DNA of 64,000 nt from Strongylocentrotus purpuratus (lineage: Eukaryota > Echinodermata > Echinoidea > Camarodonta > Strongylocentrotidae), in NCBI RefSeq assembly GCF_000002235.5, contig NW_022145597.1, positions 22,457,923-22,521,922 on the forward strand. The letters are read 5' to 3'. Made by a program: the position numbers and the translations under genes. Under the pieces are notes generated by a model. That model searched no databases. It was given only the letters and a program-made list of their open reading frames with translations, and was not told the DNA's origin. Shown in pieces: positions 46,797 through 60,750 of the stretch (position 1 is the first letter of the stretch; the number at the start of each line of letters is the position of its first letter).

Positions 46797-47076
46797 GGTA
46801 GGAGGAGACTTTGCATGCAATGACTCAGCGACCATGGATGGTCAGCGGCACTTGACGGTTCACAGAGCGGGTTACTCCCCGGCGTGACCGGACCGGAATG
46901 GGGCTGACGTGCCGCTTCATTTCCTTGGGGAGAGGAGGGGCTCTCTCACCGAAAATAGATGAAGAACTGTCTCATTTATCTCTTTCTCTTATCTTTAACT
47001 TGTCTTAATCTCAACTTGTAAGAGAGCCAATGTTTTGAATGGTTGAGTGTGGAGATCATGCAGGCCTAAGCAGCTT

Positions 47077-47340
47077 TGATTTGATTTGATTTGAGCTTGT
47101 TTAATGATTAAAAAAATAATATACATTGAAAATTGCAGACAAAGTAAGAATGAAACAAGTTGAATATTCATAAGATACAAAATTACATTAAAGTACATTG
47201 GAATGGAAATTGATTCAATATAATGCAGCATTATATACAGTAATATACAAAATAGGATTAACATTGCAAGAACACAGTTCAACAAGGAAATGAAACAAGA
47301 CGGGGAAAGAAAAGGACAGACGAGATCAATACAAGCTTGA
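47077..47340 (-). mobile_element. possible LINE 3' end with TTGAT tail
   Basis: TTTGATTTGATTTGATTTGA is followed by AT-rich DNA without ORFs. The layout mirrors the tail of the LINE at 28135; no coding part is present. Confidence 0.35.
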
Positions 47341-50300
47341 AATAGAAGAAGAGGGAGAAAGTATACAAGCTTATAAAAGACATAGTCGCAATGTCATTCT
47401 CAGAAAACTTACTGTGCTTGATACTATTCAAACGTACTCTCCCCCAAAAAATATACAAATATATTATATTTCAAGCAACGTTGCTTCTATTTGAAAACAA
47501 TGGATTTTTCTGCTTTCGTATAATATAATTATTGAATTTATAATAATTATTTTCTACAAAAATGAACGATGCAATATTCTAGAAGTTGTGTTACTTACGA
47601 AAATAGTGAAAAAAATACAATTTGGCTGAGTATCCAGCGTATTAATATGTAAGTTAAAACTGAGACAAAGCTAAATATGGACAGAGCGAAACAGGATAGA
47701 TCACAGAAAAAACTGAATCATGATTTTATGTCTGTACGTAGGAGGAAGAAAAGTAGGTTCACATCAAGAGTTGACCCATGCCTCCGAAAATCAGTCTATC
47801 ACAGACTGCCGGAGATCTTAATCTGTTCATTTACCCCTCTTCTTGGCTTAACTTCACACCCCTTCAATCATCACCGACTCATCTTTACCCCTCATCCCAC
47901 GGACAGTCGAGGGGTCGGTTTCACAGAGAAGAAGCAGAAAACCGCAAGATGTTCTTGATGATATTTTACCACGAAGTCATACTTTTCATGTTTACGTCCC
48001 CCTCCTTTCTCCCCCATTTATCTTTTCCCCTTTTTATTCAATGGGGGCACATTCCTCTATGCACCCCCTTGGATACACTTGTATGATGGATTTCTTTATT
48101 AGATACCCATTGCTTATTTTACTAGGTTTTCTTGTAATTGTTGAAGCCTTGAATAATACATGGTCTATATATGACATACATCCATATTAGTGACAAGCAA
48201 TGGCCTTTTACTTAACCATTAACGTCGTACATTTAAATCTTTAATTTTTCACATTTTAATGCATCATTTTCGTTATGGCATGCAAAATACTCTTTCGTAA
48301 GACCGAATCTTTTATGTGTATGGCATTTGGCAATAAAGTCCGGTGCATACATTGCTTTGTGGGATGAATAATGCTCTCTCACGGCGGCTATTGTGTCGCC
48401 TGGCGTTCGGTACACAAATCATTATTAATGGGACTATTGTTCCTCATGCACCTGAAAATATCACTCTCCAGGCTTAATTTCCGGGAGAGAGTAAAAAGGT
48501 ATTGGAGGTTCGGTTCGCTTTACATTGAGGAATATAGGTGTGGATGTATTGCACACTGTACAGTTATCATAAGCTTTTAAATACAATTCCCAACATGATG
48601 TTAAGGAATGGATATGAGGGTTGGTGGGGGGGGGGGGGGGGTGAGCAGCTTTCTTTCTCCTAGATTGCGAGCGAATTAACATTCCCAGAGGGGAGTAGTA
48701 AATTTAGTCAAGATTAAATAGTAAAAATGGATCTAAAACATCGGGTTTTTTTCCTTTGCTTTCTAAATTCTAGCCATGTGTTATGTCGGAGAGGATTTAC
48801 AATCACATATTTAACTGTTTCCTTTAATCGAAATGTAATAAATTATCATAGAATATTGAATCCGTAGAATTTATTGATTGTGTCACTTTCGTCATTACTG
48901 TCCACGGTTTTTAAGCTTGGATGAAGTTCTGACGTTCTGAGAAACCAACGCTGCTATTAAACCATGCTCCCATTTTGTTTGACCAAGCTACCCACCCCGT
49001 GTCAACGCGCGGAAACCACGCTTGACTGAGGCCCTAATGCTTTATGATAATATGGACAATATTCTGAACAAACTTTGTCCAATTTCGCTCATCTCCGGCC
49101 CCGCGTCATGTCCTTCCCCGCGTCAAGTCTCTTTTCCCGCGCTTTGACCACGCAGGGGTTCTTATCAGGCTCGATCTAGAGTTCTAATGAGCTGCAAGCA
49201 TTTTGGGAAGTTTAAGTGCAAAAAGATGAATAAGATTAAGTTTGACCTTTATTTTGGAAAATGAGTAGCCATTGAATATCCGAAAATGGCTTCTTCTTCT
49301 GCTGATCCTTCTTTCCCCCAAACAAAATCTTATTCATCAGATTTATTCAATTTGAGTTGATGTGTTGCTAGATTACTGTCGGGAGGTATATATATTTGTT
49401 TATTTAGAATTTGAACAAGAGCTGAAGTCTACTTTGTGACATTCCCATTCCCTTTTCCCCATGCGCAAAACTACCGGCACTTTTAGAGTTATGCCTCATT
49501 TTGTAAGACTATTGTAATACAGATTCATTCCTACTTAAGAAGAAATTAAATTCCCATGATCCATCATCATTACCCATTTTCGCTCGTAATTATGGAGAAA
49601 AGATGTGATCTTTCATCATAATGAGTCATCAATGTAATATGTTTTACGATGACTTCATTTTTGGCGGCATTGGAATGCGGAATGGAAAATGTCTGACTGT
49701 TTATTACAAGGGCGTAGCCGTACACTCAGACCGAGGTCTGTCAATCTCTTAAAGGGACCTAAATAAAAATTATTTTACTGTGAATGTTTTAGGTTTCTAG
49801 CCGATAAAGTATTCTCAGAATACTAGCTTTAAATATCTCTACTGTTAACATAAATCGGAAGTTAATGCTCTCTATCAAAATAGGCAAAAGATGACATGAC
49901 TATGCTCGACGCATACATACGAGCACACCTTCATTCGGACCATTCTGCCGGTTTAAAACTTACTATAGGGAGACCCCGATAAACTACAAAAAGCAGCCCA
50001 AATCGACGCCCCAACACAAGAAAAAGAAAAGAATAAAGACGCACACGAATAGACCAAATAAGAACAGAATGGTTTCAATGTATAGCCATGTTATACTACT
50101 GCAGCATATTTAACGTACATTTTGCAGTCGTACAGCTCAACAAGCAATGGTAGACTAGTTTTGAAACGGAATTCTCATGGCCGCCAGTAAAATGATGTTC
50201 GTGTTAATCTGTAGCCCACATCTATGGCTTCACTATATTATCTATTTATATATAAACGTGTTAGTGGATAATATTTGGTGTCTGCAAAGTTCAAACTCAG

Positions 50301-51300
50301 CTCAAACCAAACTAGTTTCGACAAGGGTACACAGATGACCCGCTTTGGCTTATGACTACGGTGTCCTGCAAGATGCTGTCCATAATGAGAAAACAAAAAT
50401 TAAATCCTTACCACATCTTAATTATGTGTGTCGCCGACATCGGAAAATCGCCCACATAATATCTCGTTAAATCGGAAGAGATTCACAACTTGCCTTAGAA
50501 ATTCTTATGTCAGGAGAAAAATTATAAGTTGACACGATCTTAATTTTATTAGGTGCAGAAAAATACTCAATCCATTATCGTTAACCACTCACAAGTTTCA
50601 GAACTTTTATTAGACTGACGTTGTCTCATTGTGCAGTTGGAGGACGTCAAATTTATATGAGTATGGTAAATAATTTGTTCAAATAATAGTTTCAAAACAG
50701 TGCTCTGCATTTGAATTCCAATACATGTTTGATTGTTCTTCAACAAAATAATAAAGGCCTAACAGAACTTTTTTTCGAGAACAATACAATATAATTTTGT
50801 AATCGCAGTTGAAATGCCAGAGCACCCTCTTGTAACCTATATGTGTAAAGTCATTAAATTAAATTGTAAGGAGAACTTTAAGACTTCCATGTCTCTTCTA
50901 CATTTGGGTAGCAAGGCCAGATAAACATTTTCAATTCCGAGTTTTTAACGACTTTGTCCATTTAAAACGTCTTTAACATTTAGAAAATATATATATATGT
51001 ATATTTATATTTATCCATTATGGATACCAAAAAAAAGAATGTCCCTGATGTACCCGACGCAGTAAGCATGACAAGATTAGATTAGGAATCATTATCGTGA
51101 TTGTCTGCATTCGGCAAAACACTCATGTCAGTCGCTTCAAGTCTGCTTGTAGGTGTGAAAGCGCATGGATGTAATTCATTAGCGACAAACATAACAAAAT
51201 CTTACTTATAAGCAGATGATTCAATCCGAAATCATCCGAGATGAAGATAGGAGCAAAGGGTTCCTCTCCCCTCTGATAATTACGTCGTGTGTCATTTGGT
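47341..51300. other. long stretch without gene
   Basis: No protein-like ORF on either strand. A G run lies near 48626-48643. Several segments (for example 48840-49180 and 49560-49720) look unique and less repeat-like and could include regulatory DNA, but nothing specific can be shown. Confidence 0.4.
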
Positions 51301-51530
51301 TTCAGTGGCGTATCACGGGTTGAGACATTGAGGAGGGGTGCAGTTTCAGCACGGGTGAGGGCACTGATCTTACCCGAAGGATGAATTGCAAATCAACAAG
51401 GCCATCTATAACGTTTTCTTTTCCCTCTCTTTTCTCTAATTTTCTTTTCTTCCTTTTTGCCACATGAGGAGGCAGATACCCCCGTGGCTGTACCACCGGA
51501 GCTACACCATAATTCGGTTCTATATCCATA
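51301..51530 (+). mobile_element. possible hAT-like left end
   Basis: CAGTGGCGTATCACGGG at 51305 matches the general CAGTGGCGTA-type terminus, followed by a GGAGGGG stretch. The right end was not found. Confidence 0.3.
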
Positions 51531-53954
51531 CTTCTTCCCCCTCCACATTCTTAGAAAGCAATAGACGCCTCTCTTTTAAGTAACTGTGAAAAACTTCCCA
51601 GAACAAATCGGTATTTCCTTCTTATCCCCGTTACCGAATCTTTGATTCGCTTTAATTATCGCATCGCAGCCTGGGAGATAATGTTAGTTCCGTAGCGTAA
51701 ACCCTTGGCGTTGTCTAGCCTCGAATAGTTCTAGCATTAGATCTATTTAGATATCTGTCAGCATTTTTGGTTGCTGGAAATCGAGGTGGAAATTCTAAAT
51801 CAAATCACTTTGTCTGTTCGTCTAGGGGATGGGTAGGAAATATATTAGACGTTCGCTAATTCCTGTTAGGGAATGACTCGTCAGGAAAGCAGGCAGAAAC
51901 GGAAGAAGAAAAGTAAATTCGTCTTATGCGTCAATCCGGACGGAATGAGTTGTGTAAGTTAGTATTATTAAATTTCTCTCCCGCCCAAAAGTTATTAGAC
52001 TCTGCGTCTCATGCTCCCATAGCAAGCACACTACAGGCGTCGGTAGGGGAGAGAGAGAGAGAAGGGGGCGGTGAAGCAGTTGATGCCCCCTGCTGCTCCA
52101 GAAGAAGCTCATCTTTTTCTTTCACAAATATAATAGATGCCAGCATAAGATGTCACACAAACAGCCTAATTTTTCATTTCTCCCCCCCCAAAAAAAAAAA
52201 AAAAATCACTTTCTCTTTTTGGCATCATTCTTCGTTTCTCTTAATTTGTGGTATATCTATTACTAATTTCTCAAGCATAGGGTGTATTTACATAGGCCTA
52301 GTCAAATAAGAGTCTATTTTATGTCAGATTTGAAATTTTAGCTAATAGATTTTTTGGGGGGCAATACTAACGATTGTGAGATGCTGTAATTTGTCAACTT
52401 TGATTGGAATATTCATAGATGAGAGAAGTAACTTACACCCTAGATGAGTATGCACGTGTAAATCCCGATATGTGCAGCTACCATCTGAAAGGCAAACTGG
52501 TAGCTGTGAGCGCACGGACTTCTGTGCGCTTGCTACAGAGTCCACTTCGGCGAAGACAACAATTATTACCGAAAGTCTTGATTTTGAGTTCCTGTCACAT
52601 AATTTCACTATTAAATTTATCGAATTTAATGAATGGAAAATCATAGCATCTAGCAAATGAATATTTGTTACTTTATTATACACGAGTTTTATTCAAATTT
52701 CTTTTTCGCCCCCACAATTCAAGTTTATCTTTACAACCGTGGAATATAATACCATCTTTAATGCAACTTCCTTTCCAATGATGATATAATCTGTAATCCT
52801 TGCCGGTATAATTTAAAATTTTCATCATTGTCTTTATTAATATATATTCAACTTTAAAACAGACGTATATGAATTGTAAACACATTTTTAGAGACTGTTA
52901 CATGGTTTAATAGCTAGAATGCAAGAGAAATAGAGTCTAATAATGATGAAGACCGAGTAATGTAACTGGAGAAAACTTTTAGCCGAAGACAATGAAATCA
53001 TTACCACTAATCTGATGACATTGTCGATAACCTACTTATATGTCACTGTGAAATCTGATAATTTTCTGACGAATTTGTTGGAAGGATAAAACAATGAAGC
53101 GGTTCGTTTCTTGCAAGGATAAAGATCATTCTCCAATGCATTCACGTTAATTTTATCAGAAGCTCATTCTACTTTAAATGACGTGACCATCAAGATTGAA
53201 ATCTGAACTTCCGAACGTTAAAAAACTTTAAGGAGAAGGCAATAGTTCATTTTTCTCAAGTCAGCAAGAGCATAAGATTAAAGGTTACCTTATATATAAT
53301 TATGTTATACGTTCCGTACAAGATACACTCGTATTTCAAAGTTTTATGACTACAGTGAAAAGAAGACGATCTAAAGAGTAAGTTTTTAGCAATCGTTCCC
53401 GTCGTGTTTGTTATTGAAACGATGCTCATGTACTATAGGACCGTCTGAACAAGTGAAAATATATTTTAAAAATGTATAGATGCTAGAAAACACATTTATT
53501 AAAAATGGACTATTGGCAGTGAGGATTGTACATATTAGACAATACGTGTATACCATATTCTAAATGTTGTCCGTACACAGATACTTCCCTTATTGGTTAA
53601 TTACTAATTACACACCTGTTCTACATTTCCAAGAAGTTCGTTTAGGTGTCATTAACCATTACGTTTTAATATCAAGTACAAATTTTCTTGGAAACTATTC
53701 ATTTTTTTCTCGTATAACTAGACTTTAAGGTTACCTTTTTTTTAAATCATCATATTTTTATCATGGTAATCAGAAAAATATTACTCCCGTGCTTATCATT
53801 TCGCGAAGCAGCAGATTAATCGTAGAATAAACATATCAATTTCTTTGATTATTATCGTGATACCATGAGGATGTTGCACTACGTCAAACCTGTTACTGCA
53901 GACGATGCGTCGATACATTCAATTGAATCTCCCTGATTCAATATTACGTACAAA
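51531..53954. other. non-coding stretch, nothing recognised
   Basis: Short ORFs at 51926-52309 and 52342-52683 have no recognisable family and no codon-level support. Confidence 0.4.
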
Positions 53955-54236
53955 CAGTGGCATACGTACAGTGGGTCCAACTACTCAGGTGGCTTTGGCA
54001 TCTGAATACGGTGGGGGGGGGGCGGTCTTACTCTTACTAAATGATACGCGAATTTAAAAAAGATTCTAAAAATCGGGGAATGTTACTTGGAAGAATCCTT
54101 TAAACGTCTATCTCGTCTGATTATTCACTCTCCCTCCTCTTTTCTGTCCTATTCTCCCTTTTCATTTGTACTTTTCTCCCCACTAGACCGGGGTTTTGGG
54201 GAGTGCCCCTTGCTTCCCCGGGGTTTAGACACTGCG
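53955..54236. mobile_element. possible decayed hAT-like element
   Basis: Starts CAGTGGCATACGTAC, has a G run near 54012-54021, and ends GTTTAGACACTG. The flanking octamers do not match, so the limits are uncertain. Confidence 0.35.
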
Positions 54237-54444
54237 TCGATATACCAGACATGTTACGTATGAAAGATATAGTCCGTGGGATATTGGGTGATTTTTGTTT
54301 AATTTAATGTGTGTGTTATCCATTCGTTTCTTTACACAGTTAAATGCAAGTGGGGAATAGTGGGGAATAAGGGGGCCATATAAATATTTTCTCTTCTTAT
54401 GATAAACTTCTTTATTTGTTGTCTTTATCACTTTTGATTTGCTT

Positions 54445-54560
54445 GTCAGTTTAATAATAATAATCCGGTTTTTTATATAGCGCTCAATACACCGATCCAA
54501 CGATGTACCTAAGCGCTTTACAGATATATTATTACCCCGGTTATGGGATTCAGTTTGGAT
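54445..54560 (-). mobile_element. SINE fragment (tail part)
   Basis: AATAATAATAATCCGG, TATAGCGCT, AAGCGCTTTACAGATAT and ATTACCCCGG occur in the same order as in the SINE at 3195. The tRNA-like head is missing. Confidence 0.65.
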
Positions 54561-56399
54561 GCTTACTCCGCCTTCGCCCCCTCTCCCCCAAACTAATTTT
54601 TGATCCGTCGTTTTTAATTTATTTTAATCTTCGTACTTTCTCTTTCTCCCTCTCTGTCTATTTCTCTGTGTGTGTGTTTGGGTGGGGTGTATCTCTCTCT
54701 CTCTTTCTCTCTGCTTCTTCAACCCCATACATTAATGTATGGTACATTGATAAACACTTAAAGAACGACTAATATCGCTTGAAATAACGCAACCCACATA
54801 GGACATCATGATCCATCATCTTTTTAAGAAAATCGGAAAAAGAAATAGGTTGAAGGCTTTCAGTTTCGGTCTTTTAATTCGGATCATCTTCTTACAAGCC
54901 CACGATAAAGTACAAAAAAGGGGGGAAAGAATAGATTAAAAATGCCATGGTGACCCACATATTTTAATGTGTACCAGCTGTATGTAAGGCACGTTGCCTT
55001 TTTGAATTTTTAAACATGCCACTCATTACACTCGGGGCGTCGTCACATCATCATAAATAGGGGTGTCACATCAAATTTGTAGGCAAGTTGGACGAAAATA
55101 TCCTTATAGCCTATATATTAAGAAGGGAAAGTAGGTCGTCAGATTTAAAATTTTGCAGTAAAGGGTATAAATTAGTCAGTACATTTTAAAAATTACCGGC
55201 AGCTGTTTATTTTAAAAGATATTTCTAACAAGCAAAACTTGACAAAATCAAATGAAGAAACGAAAAATAATTTATTTAGGAATTTTGCCGACGAGGCTCT
55301 CAAAATGTCAAACTTGCTGGAAGACAGTTTTGAATTGGGTTGCGATATGTTTTTAGTCATGAATAACATTTAGTCATGAATTTCAACACATTACTCATTT
55401 TCATTGTTCACGTCTTGTAAAATTCCTTCAATATGTTACCTAACAGGAGAAAAGTGAGATAGCCTACATTTCGGAGTTGAGTCTGCCAGTTCTGGGTTTC
55501 ATGTTTTCAGTTAATCATTATCATGAAATCCATAACGTTTTCCACCCAAAGTTGAAAGATGTATTGATTTAGCATTGTCTGTGAAAAATTATCTGTATAT
55601 TTAAAGGTATGATGTGCCTTATCTTTCGTTCTATTTCGATGAACTCTCCCTCGTTTACAAATAAAGGCGAATATCTTTGATTAGTTCGAGCAAGGAGTCC
55701 AAACATATTAATGCCCTCCCATCCTGCCCATAAAAAAGTAAAAAAAAGTGATTAACCTCACTTTGTTCTTGTTAACTGAAATATCTTTATATAAATGACA
55801 AGAAACACACAACACGCATCCTCACTCCTAATCATATTCAGATGTCATAATATTTTTAATGACAACATTACAAAAACCCTGATTACCGCAAATTAAAAAA
55901 TAATAACGTAACACAAAACAGTATGAATCGCTTTTTTTTTTGGGGGGGGTCCTGTTTTCTCTTCCACGGGACTTTATTAATAAGAATTGTGTAGTATTTG
56001 ATATTTGTAATTGTTCTTTGTAAAGTTAAACAAAAGTGTTCGTAGGGTTTTGTCAAATGTTTACTTTCCGCCCCTTTATTTATAATGATACTCTAAATTT
56101 GAATCACAAATGTGACTGGCCTGTCAGTTCTTTAGTAGCTCAAATATAAACCAGGTTTGAATCTTTTGAGATTACATATAGTGGGTGAAAATGTATCGTA
56201 TCCGAAGGATTAATAACCAGTCAAACTAAAGTAATATTTCGGCTTATTGTTATACGGCTCATAATTTAACATCTTGTAAGAAAAAGCAAGGAGATGGAAA
56301 TCAGAATCGTCTTTAAATTGAAAAATGAAGCAAAAAAAAGAATCCATCATCTGGAGAAAGCCACGTCCAATCAACCCCTCACACTGAGAGCTGAGTCAC
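54561..56399. other. non-coding stretch, nothing recognised
   Basis: A T run plus G run lies near 55931-55949. No gene. Confidence 0.4.
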
Positions 56400-56662
56400 G
56401 GGGAAGTTGACGGGTCTACATCTCCCGACCCTCCAGAGGGAAAAGCGCGGGCCTCGATAACCATCTGGTGTCGTCTGCTTTCAATTTCGACATCATCTGC
56501 GCCCCATATGATACTCGTTCAGATGATAAAAGGGAGGGAGCAACCGCGTTCATATAATCAGGGGAGGTGATCACGTATGATGTTTGGTGATAACCGGTCT
56601 AAACTAGTTACTGTGGCGACAGTTGGATTGCATCGTGATAAAGCATCAGATTATTATCTGAT
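56400..56662. promoter_or_regulatory. unique island with clustered GATA motifs
   Basis: GATAA occurs at about 56456, 56527, 56589 and 56637, with TTATCTGATA at about 56653, in a less AT-rich and non-repetitive stretch. A cis-regulatory module is possible but unproven. Confidence 0.25.
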
Positions 56663-56677
56663 ATTTCATTTAATCTC

Positions 56678-56785
56678 CCTTGATTTGATTTGATTTGATT
56701 TGATTTGATTTGATTTGATTTGATTTGATTTGATTTGATTTTGTTTGACTTAATTTGATTTGAATTGATTTGGTTTGACTTAATT
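56678..56785. repeat. TTGAT pentamer repeat
   Basis: About twenty units of GATTT/TTGAT, the later ones imperfect. Confidence 0.95.
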
Positions 56786-56891
56786 TGATTTGATTACTCG
56801 TAAATATGTGTGTCACGTGTTTTTAAATATTTATTAACGTATTAGACTGCGATGACAAAACAACACAAAGAAAAACAGCTCGGCCCGTTTT

Positions 56892-56894
56892 CTT

Positions 56895-56951
<57 letters not shown>
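56892..56951. repeat. AT dinucleotide microsatellite
   Basis: Pure TA repeat of about 30 units, able to form cruciforms. Confidence 0.95.
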
Positions 56952-56953
<2 letters not shown>

Positions 56954-57810
56954 TTCGATTTGGTCTATTCCTCCGTACAGAGCTCAATGCTTATGGGCAG
57001 ATCAAAATATATATTGGATAAGGCAGACTAATGGAACATGGTTGCAACTCCGAGTTATTATATACCCTACGGAATAGAGACATGTTAAACGAGGGGAAAG
57101 TATTTTTGTTTCAAAGATAAAAAACAGACAAACAACTACATAAATTATTCGCTGGTATATTTTCATAACATACATCAAACACAAATAAAAGGATTCACAA
57201 CAATGGTGTTTTTTTTTTTTTCTACGCTTGCCCGAGACAAACGATCCTTTAAAATATGAGTCATTATAGATTATAAGAGCTAAAGAAAGTCAACTTCATA
57301 TGAGAATTATAGTATCACCTTTATTGGAAATTAGAAATGTCTTCCTTTTTTAAAAGAATTCCTTTTGACTTTGATGCTTCTAAACAATTTTAAAGTGAGC
57401 TACCTATTCTCTCTCTCTCTCTCTCTCTCCCCCCTCTCCCTATTTTTCACTTTCTTCTCCCCTGTCAGAATGTAAAATCCACCTTGTTATATATTTCTTT
57501 AACGACAATTTTACTAAATACATAGCGTCTACCTAGCAATTGAACAATTACCAGCTACAACTCCAGATGCTCTCACATACATGCGTACCTTCACGAAATT
57601 CCAAGTATTTCGTCTCTTTCCATGTTGCATTCATTAGTCTACTTTATCCCATTCTACATCACATTTGTAGCACATTATCAGACGGATATGAATGTGAATT
57701 TCAATCAATCAGTCACTTTTTTTTCTTCAAAACCATGTTTGAATGGTCCAGGTGCAGAAAATTGTACGAATTCCATTCATTTCCCTAAGTCCTTGTCAGA
57801 GGTTTCTAGG
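56952..57810. other. non-coding stretch with CT microsatellite
   Basis: A CT run lies at about 57409-57430. No gene. Confidence 0.4.
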
Positions 57811-58195
57811 GAGATGGTGGGGGCAGCCCCTCCCCGCCCACCACCTTTGGACGGTAACAAAAGGGGGGGAGAGAAAATAGAGAGAGGGGAGGGAGATCAT
57901 GAAGTAAGGGAGAGAGATCATAAAGCGAGAGGGCGGGGGGAAGAGGGAGAGGAAGAGACAGGATGATAAAATTGCTACCCCATCTATATCGCCGATTGCC
58001 CCGCCCCACTGTCTCACCATCGTATGGGTAATATTTGAATATGTAAATAATAAAAAATGAATAAGTCAGAAAACAAGGGGGATCGGAGATCGTGAAGAGA
58101 GAGAGAGAGAGGGAGAGGATCAAAGATAAAATTCCCAACCCTCACAGACCAACCCTATCCCCCCCCCCCCTGATTGGGACTCAGGCTACGCCACT
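57811..58195. repeat. GA-rich low-complexity DNA ending in a hAT-like terminus
   Basis: GA/GGGA stretches occur at 57860-57960 and 58090-58125. A C run and GGCTACGCCACTG at 58183-58195 resemble a hAT right end; no left mate was found. Confidence 0.45.
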
Positions 58196-58468
58196 GTATG
58201 AAAACGTTCTACGTTCCTTGGAATTATGTGAATGCTCAAGGGTACATTAAAGTACAGTACCGAAACTTGACGCCAAGTATGAGACGACATTCCACCCAAA
58301 TTAGTTCAATATGGTGTCATTTAAACTTTCATCACGTAACAAGGATGAAAAAACTTGGATTGCCAGATTTTTTTAAATATACATGATATAAGTATCAAAT
58401 GATTATAATACATATGCCATATTGTTATCGTTCACCGTCATACGTGTATATCTCAAAGAGTTATACCA

Positions 58469-58617
58469 GGGGCCTGTTTCATGAAACTTTTTATCTATAA
58501 CAAATGCTAAATTTCTATGACAAATTTGCTCTAAGCCAATCAGATGCCTTGATTTCAGTAGCTTATAACAGTAGCTTGTAACTTGTTATTGATATCAAGT
58601 TTTATGAAACAGGGCCC
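58469..58617. mobile_element. 149-bp MITE, GGGCCTGTTTCAT type
   Basis: Left end GGGGCCTGTTTCATGAAACT; the right end TTTTATGAAACAGGGCCC is its complement. The interior is TTGTTATTGATATCAAG-like with no ORF. MITEs with this terminus are, to my knowledge, widespread in invertebrates. Confidence 0.8.
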
Positions 58618-58627
58618 ATGTGCACAC

Positions 58628-58700
58628 GAGGCGTCATTTGTTTGACGTAGCGCTGCGTCAGTGACTGGTGCGGTCTTTGACGCGACATGTGATAGTGACG
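58628..58700. repeat. dispersed GCGTCA-type repeat, copy 2
   Basis: ACGAGGCGTCATTTG, GCTGCGTCAGTGACTG and GCGGTCTTTGACGCGACATG. It matches 60690-60750 in reverse orientation. Confidence 0.55.
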
Positions 58701-60180
58701 TCATACACGAATGTTGTTTCAAAATGTATGATAGAGACATTGCTTTGTGATAACTCGCATTCGAGTTAATTACATTTACAAACTCGATCTGGGCCGGTAA
58801 ACACGCAATCAAATTAACGCTTCGTGAGCAACAGGCTGTACATTTGAACACCTTGCATCGTGCAAATGCATAAGTAGAATGGTAATTTGTATTCACAAGT
58901 CAGTACTCACTGTCAATCGCCAAAGACCTTATTAATATCATTATAGTCTTATTACAGTGATAACAAGAGAGGTTAAGAAAACTGACATACAAATGTAGTT
59001 ATCTGCTAAAAGATGTTTGAACGTCCTAACGATGAGTCAATTAATTCCGTTGGGCTCTGGAGTTCCACATAAGCTCGGTTACATTAATATCACATCTATG
59101 ACGAATGTTGATTCATAAATTGTATTCAATGTTCAGGCATGACAGATTCATATAGACATTGAGAGTTGCACATTTTGCCAATTTTGCAAGTTTGTTTTCA
59201 AAATGTTGACAGTGAAAATGATGATTACTCTGGGGTGTATCACCGTAAGCCGATCCTAGATTATCCACTTGCCATTTAAACAGATTAATTCGAATCAAAT
59301 CATGCTTTGGAATTAAACTAAAATGCTCCTTTTTCGGCCGGCTTATTAATTCTGAGTCACGATTTTATCTCTTACTGAAACATGACATAATTTACTTCTT
59401 CCCCCTCACGAATATAATTACCTTGCCCTCTTTGCTCCAATACCTAATCATTACTCATTAGCTGAGCTGAAATTCTGAATTCGTTTCCTTTATGCCATTC
59501 ACAAATTTGGTTGTCAATCATTCCACCCTCTCTGGATTTCCTTAATCCGTTTAGGATTTGTCTTAATCGGAATATTTTGACTTTTATGATTATAAAAAGC
59601 GATTTATGAAGAGTCACTCATGCGATTAATTGCATGTTATTCATTTATCATGATTACAATTATTGGTCCCATTCAAATGAACGTTTGTATGATGTTAGAT
59701 TAACCTACATGGATCTCTGAAGGTTAACGATTAAGATTACTCATTAATCGTCTTGATATTTAACGAAATAATCTATCAACACACCGAAAGTGAAGGATAG
59801 ACGAAATATCAATGAATTTAAAAAGAGTGCAAAAGAAATCCTATTTTGTCGATATAGGAATAATCAAGATTTTCTAATTTTTGCATTATCAATTTTTCAA
59901 ATATAACAATGAAACGAATTCAATTATTTGTATATATCGTGTTAAAAATGTATAATGGTTGAAGCGTATTTCAATATTTCATCCATTTCAAGGTAGAATG
60001 TGCTTGAGGATTACTGTTTACGCTCTTACAGTTCAATACATAGCTTTCAAAAAGTAAAGAGATTGTAAGAGAAGGATTGTCAGAAGTAAAAATATTTTTA
60101 AAAATAAATAAAGAGGGAAAGATGAGAAGAGCAACCAAAGTTGAATATGCAAATGCTTGTGGCGACGTAAGGTTTAAAGA
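58701..60180. other. non-coding stretch, TAAT-rich
   Basis: 59400-59780 is rich in TAAT and ATTA motifs and looks unique. No gene. Confidence 0.4.
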
Positions 60181-60185
60181 TTAAT

Positions 60186-60400
60186 TTGGGGAAAAAAGAC
60201 AGGCATAGAGAGGGAGAGAGAAAAAGAGAAAAGGAGAGAAAGAGACAGAGGGAGAGAAATAAGAAGAAGCAAGTTAAAGCAAGACAGACAGCGAGAGAGG
60301 GAGAGAGAGAGAGAAAGAGAGAGAAGAAGGAGAAGGAGAAGAAGAAGAAAACGAAGAAGACGAAGAAGGAGAAGGATAAGAGAGAGAGAGGAACAGCTTC
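60186..60400. repeat. GA-rich low-complexity DNA
   Basis: AGAG and GAAGAAG runs give Lys/Arg/Glu and Ser/Phe/Leu frames on the two strands; neither is a gene. Confidence 0.9.
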
Positions 60401-60689
60401 AATTTGGAGCCTCCAGGGCGATCCCCGTTTGGTACACACCTAATACCGCTGATAAACGTTTATCTACCTGCACCTTATGATTATAGCACACCTCCTCAAC
60501 CCTTCCATGTCCACCGTCATGAGACTTAAAAGTACTGTCCGTTGCACGACGCGTCATTTTCATCGCATGGTTACCTGCACTAAATAAGAACTGTAAAATG
60601 GTAAAAAACGATCTTCCTGTTCGTAGGCATTACATGTTCGTGCTGTTAATTTTTCAATTTTTTTCTTGTATAAAATATACGATACCTCC

Positions 60690-60750
60690 ATAAGGAGCGT
60701 CAAAGACCGCTTCAGTCACTGACGCAGCTATGCGTCATGTTAATGACACA
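60690..60750. repeat. dispersed GCGTCA-type repeat, copy 3
   Basis: GCGTCAAAGACCGCTTCAGT and CACTGACGCAGC, the reverse complement of the block at 58628. Confidence 0.55.

Noticed and set aside
46629-46887. Overlapping ORFs with Gly/Ser/Phe or Pro/Glu/Thr repeats
   Set aside because: Explained by the CCCCGAAACTG minisatellite.
60098-60443. Charged and Phe/Ser-rich ORFs
   Set aside because: GA-rich low-complexity DNA on both strands.
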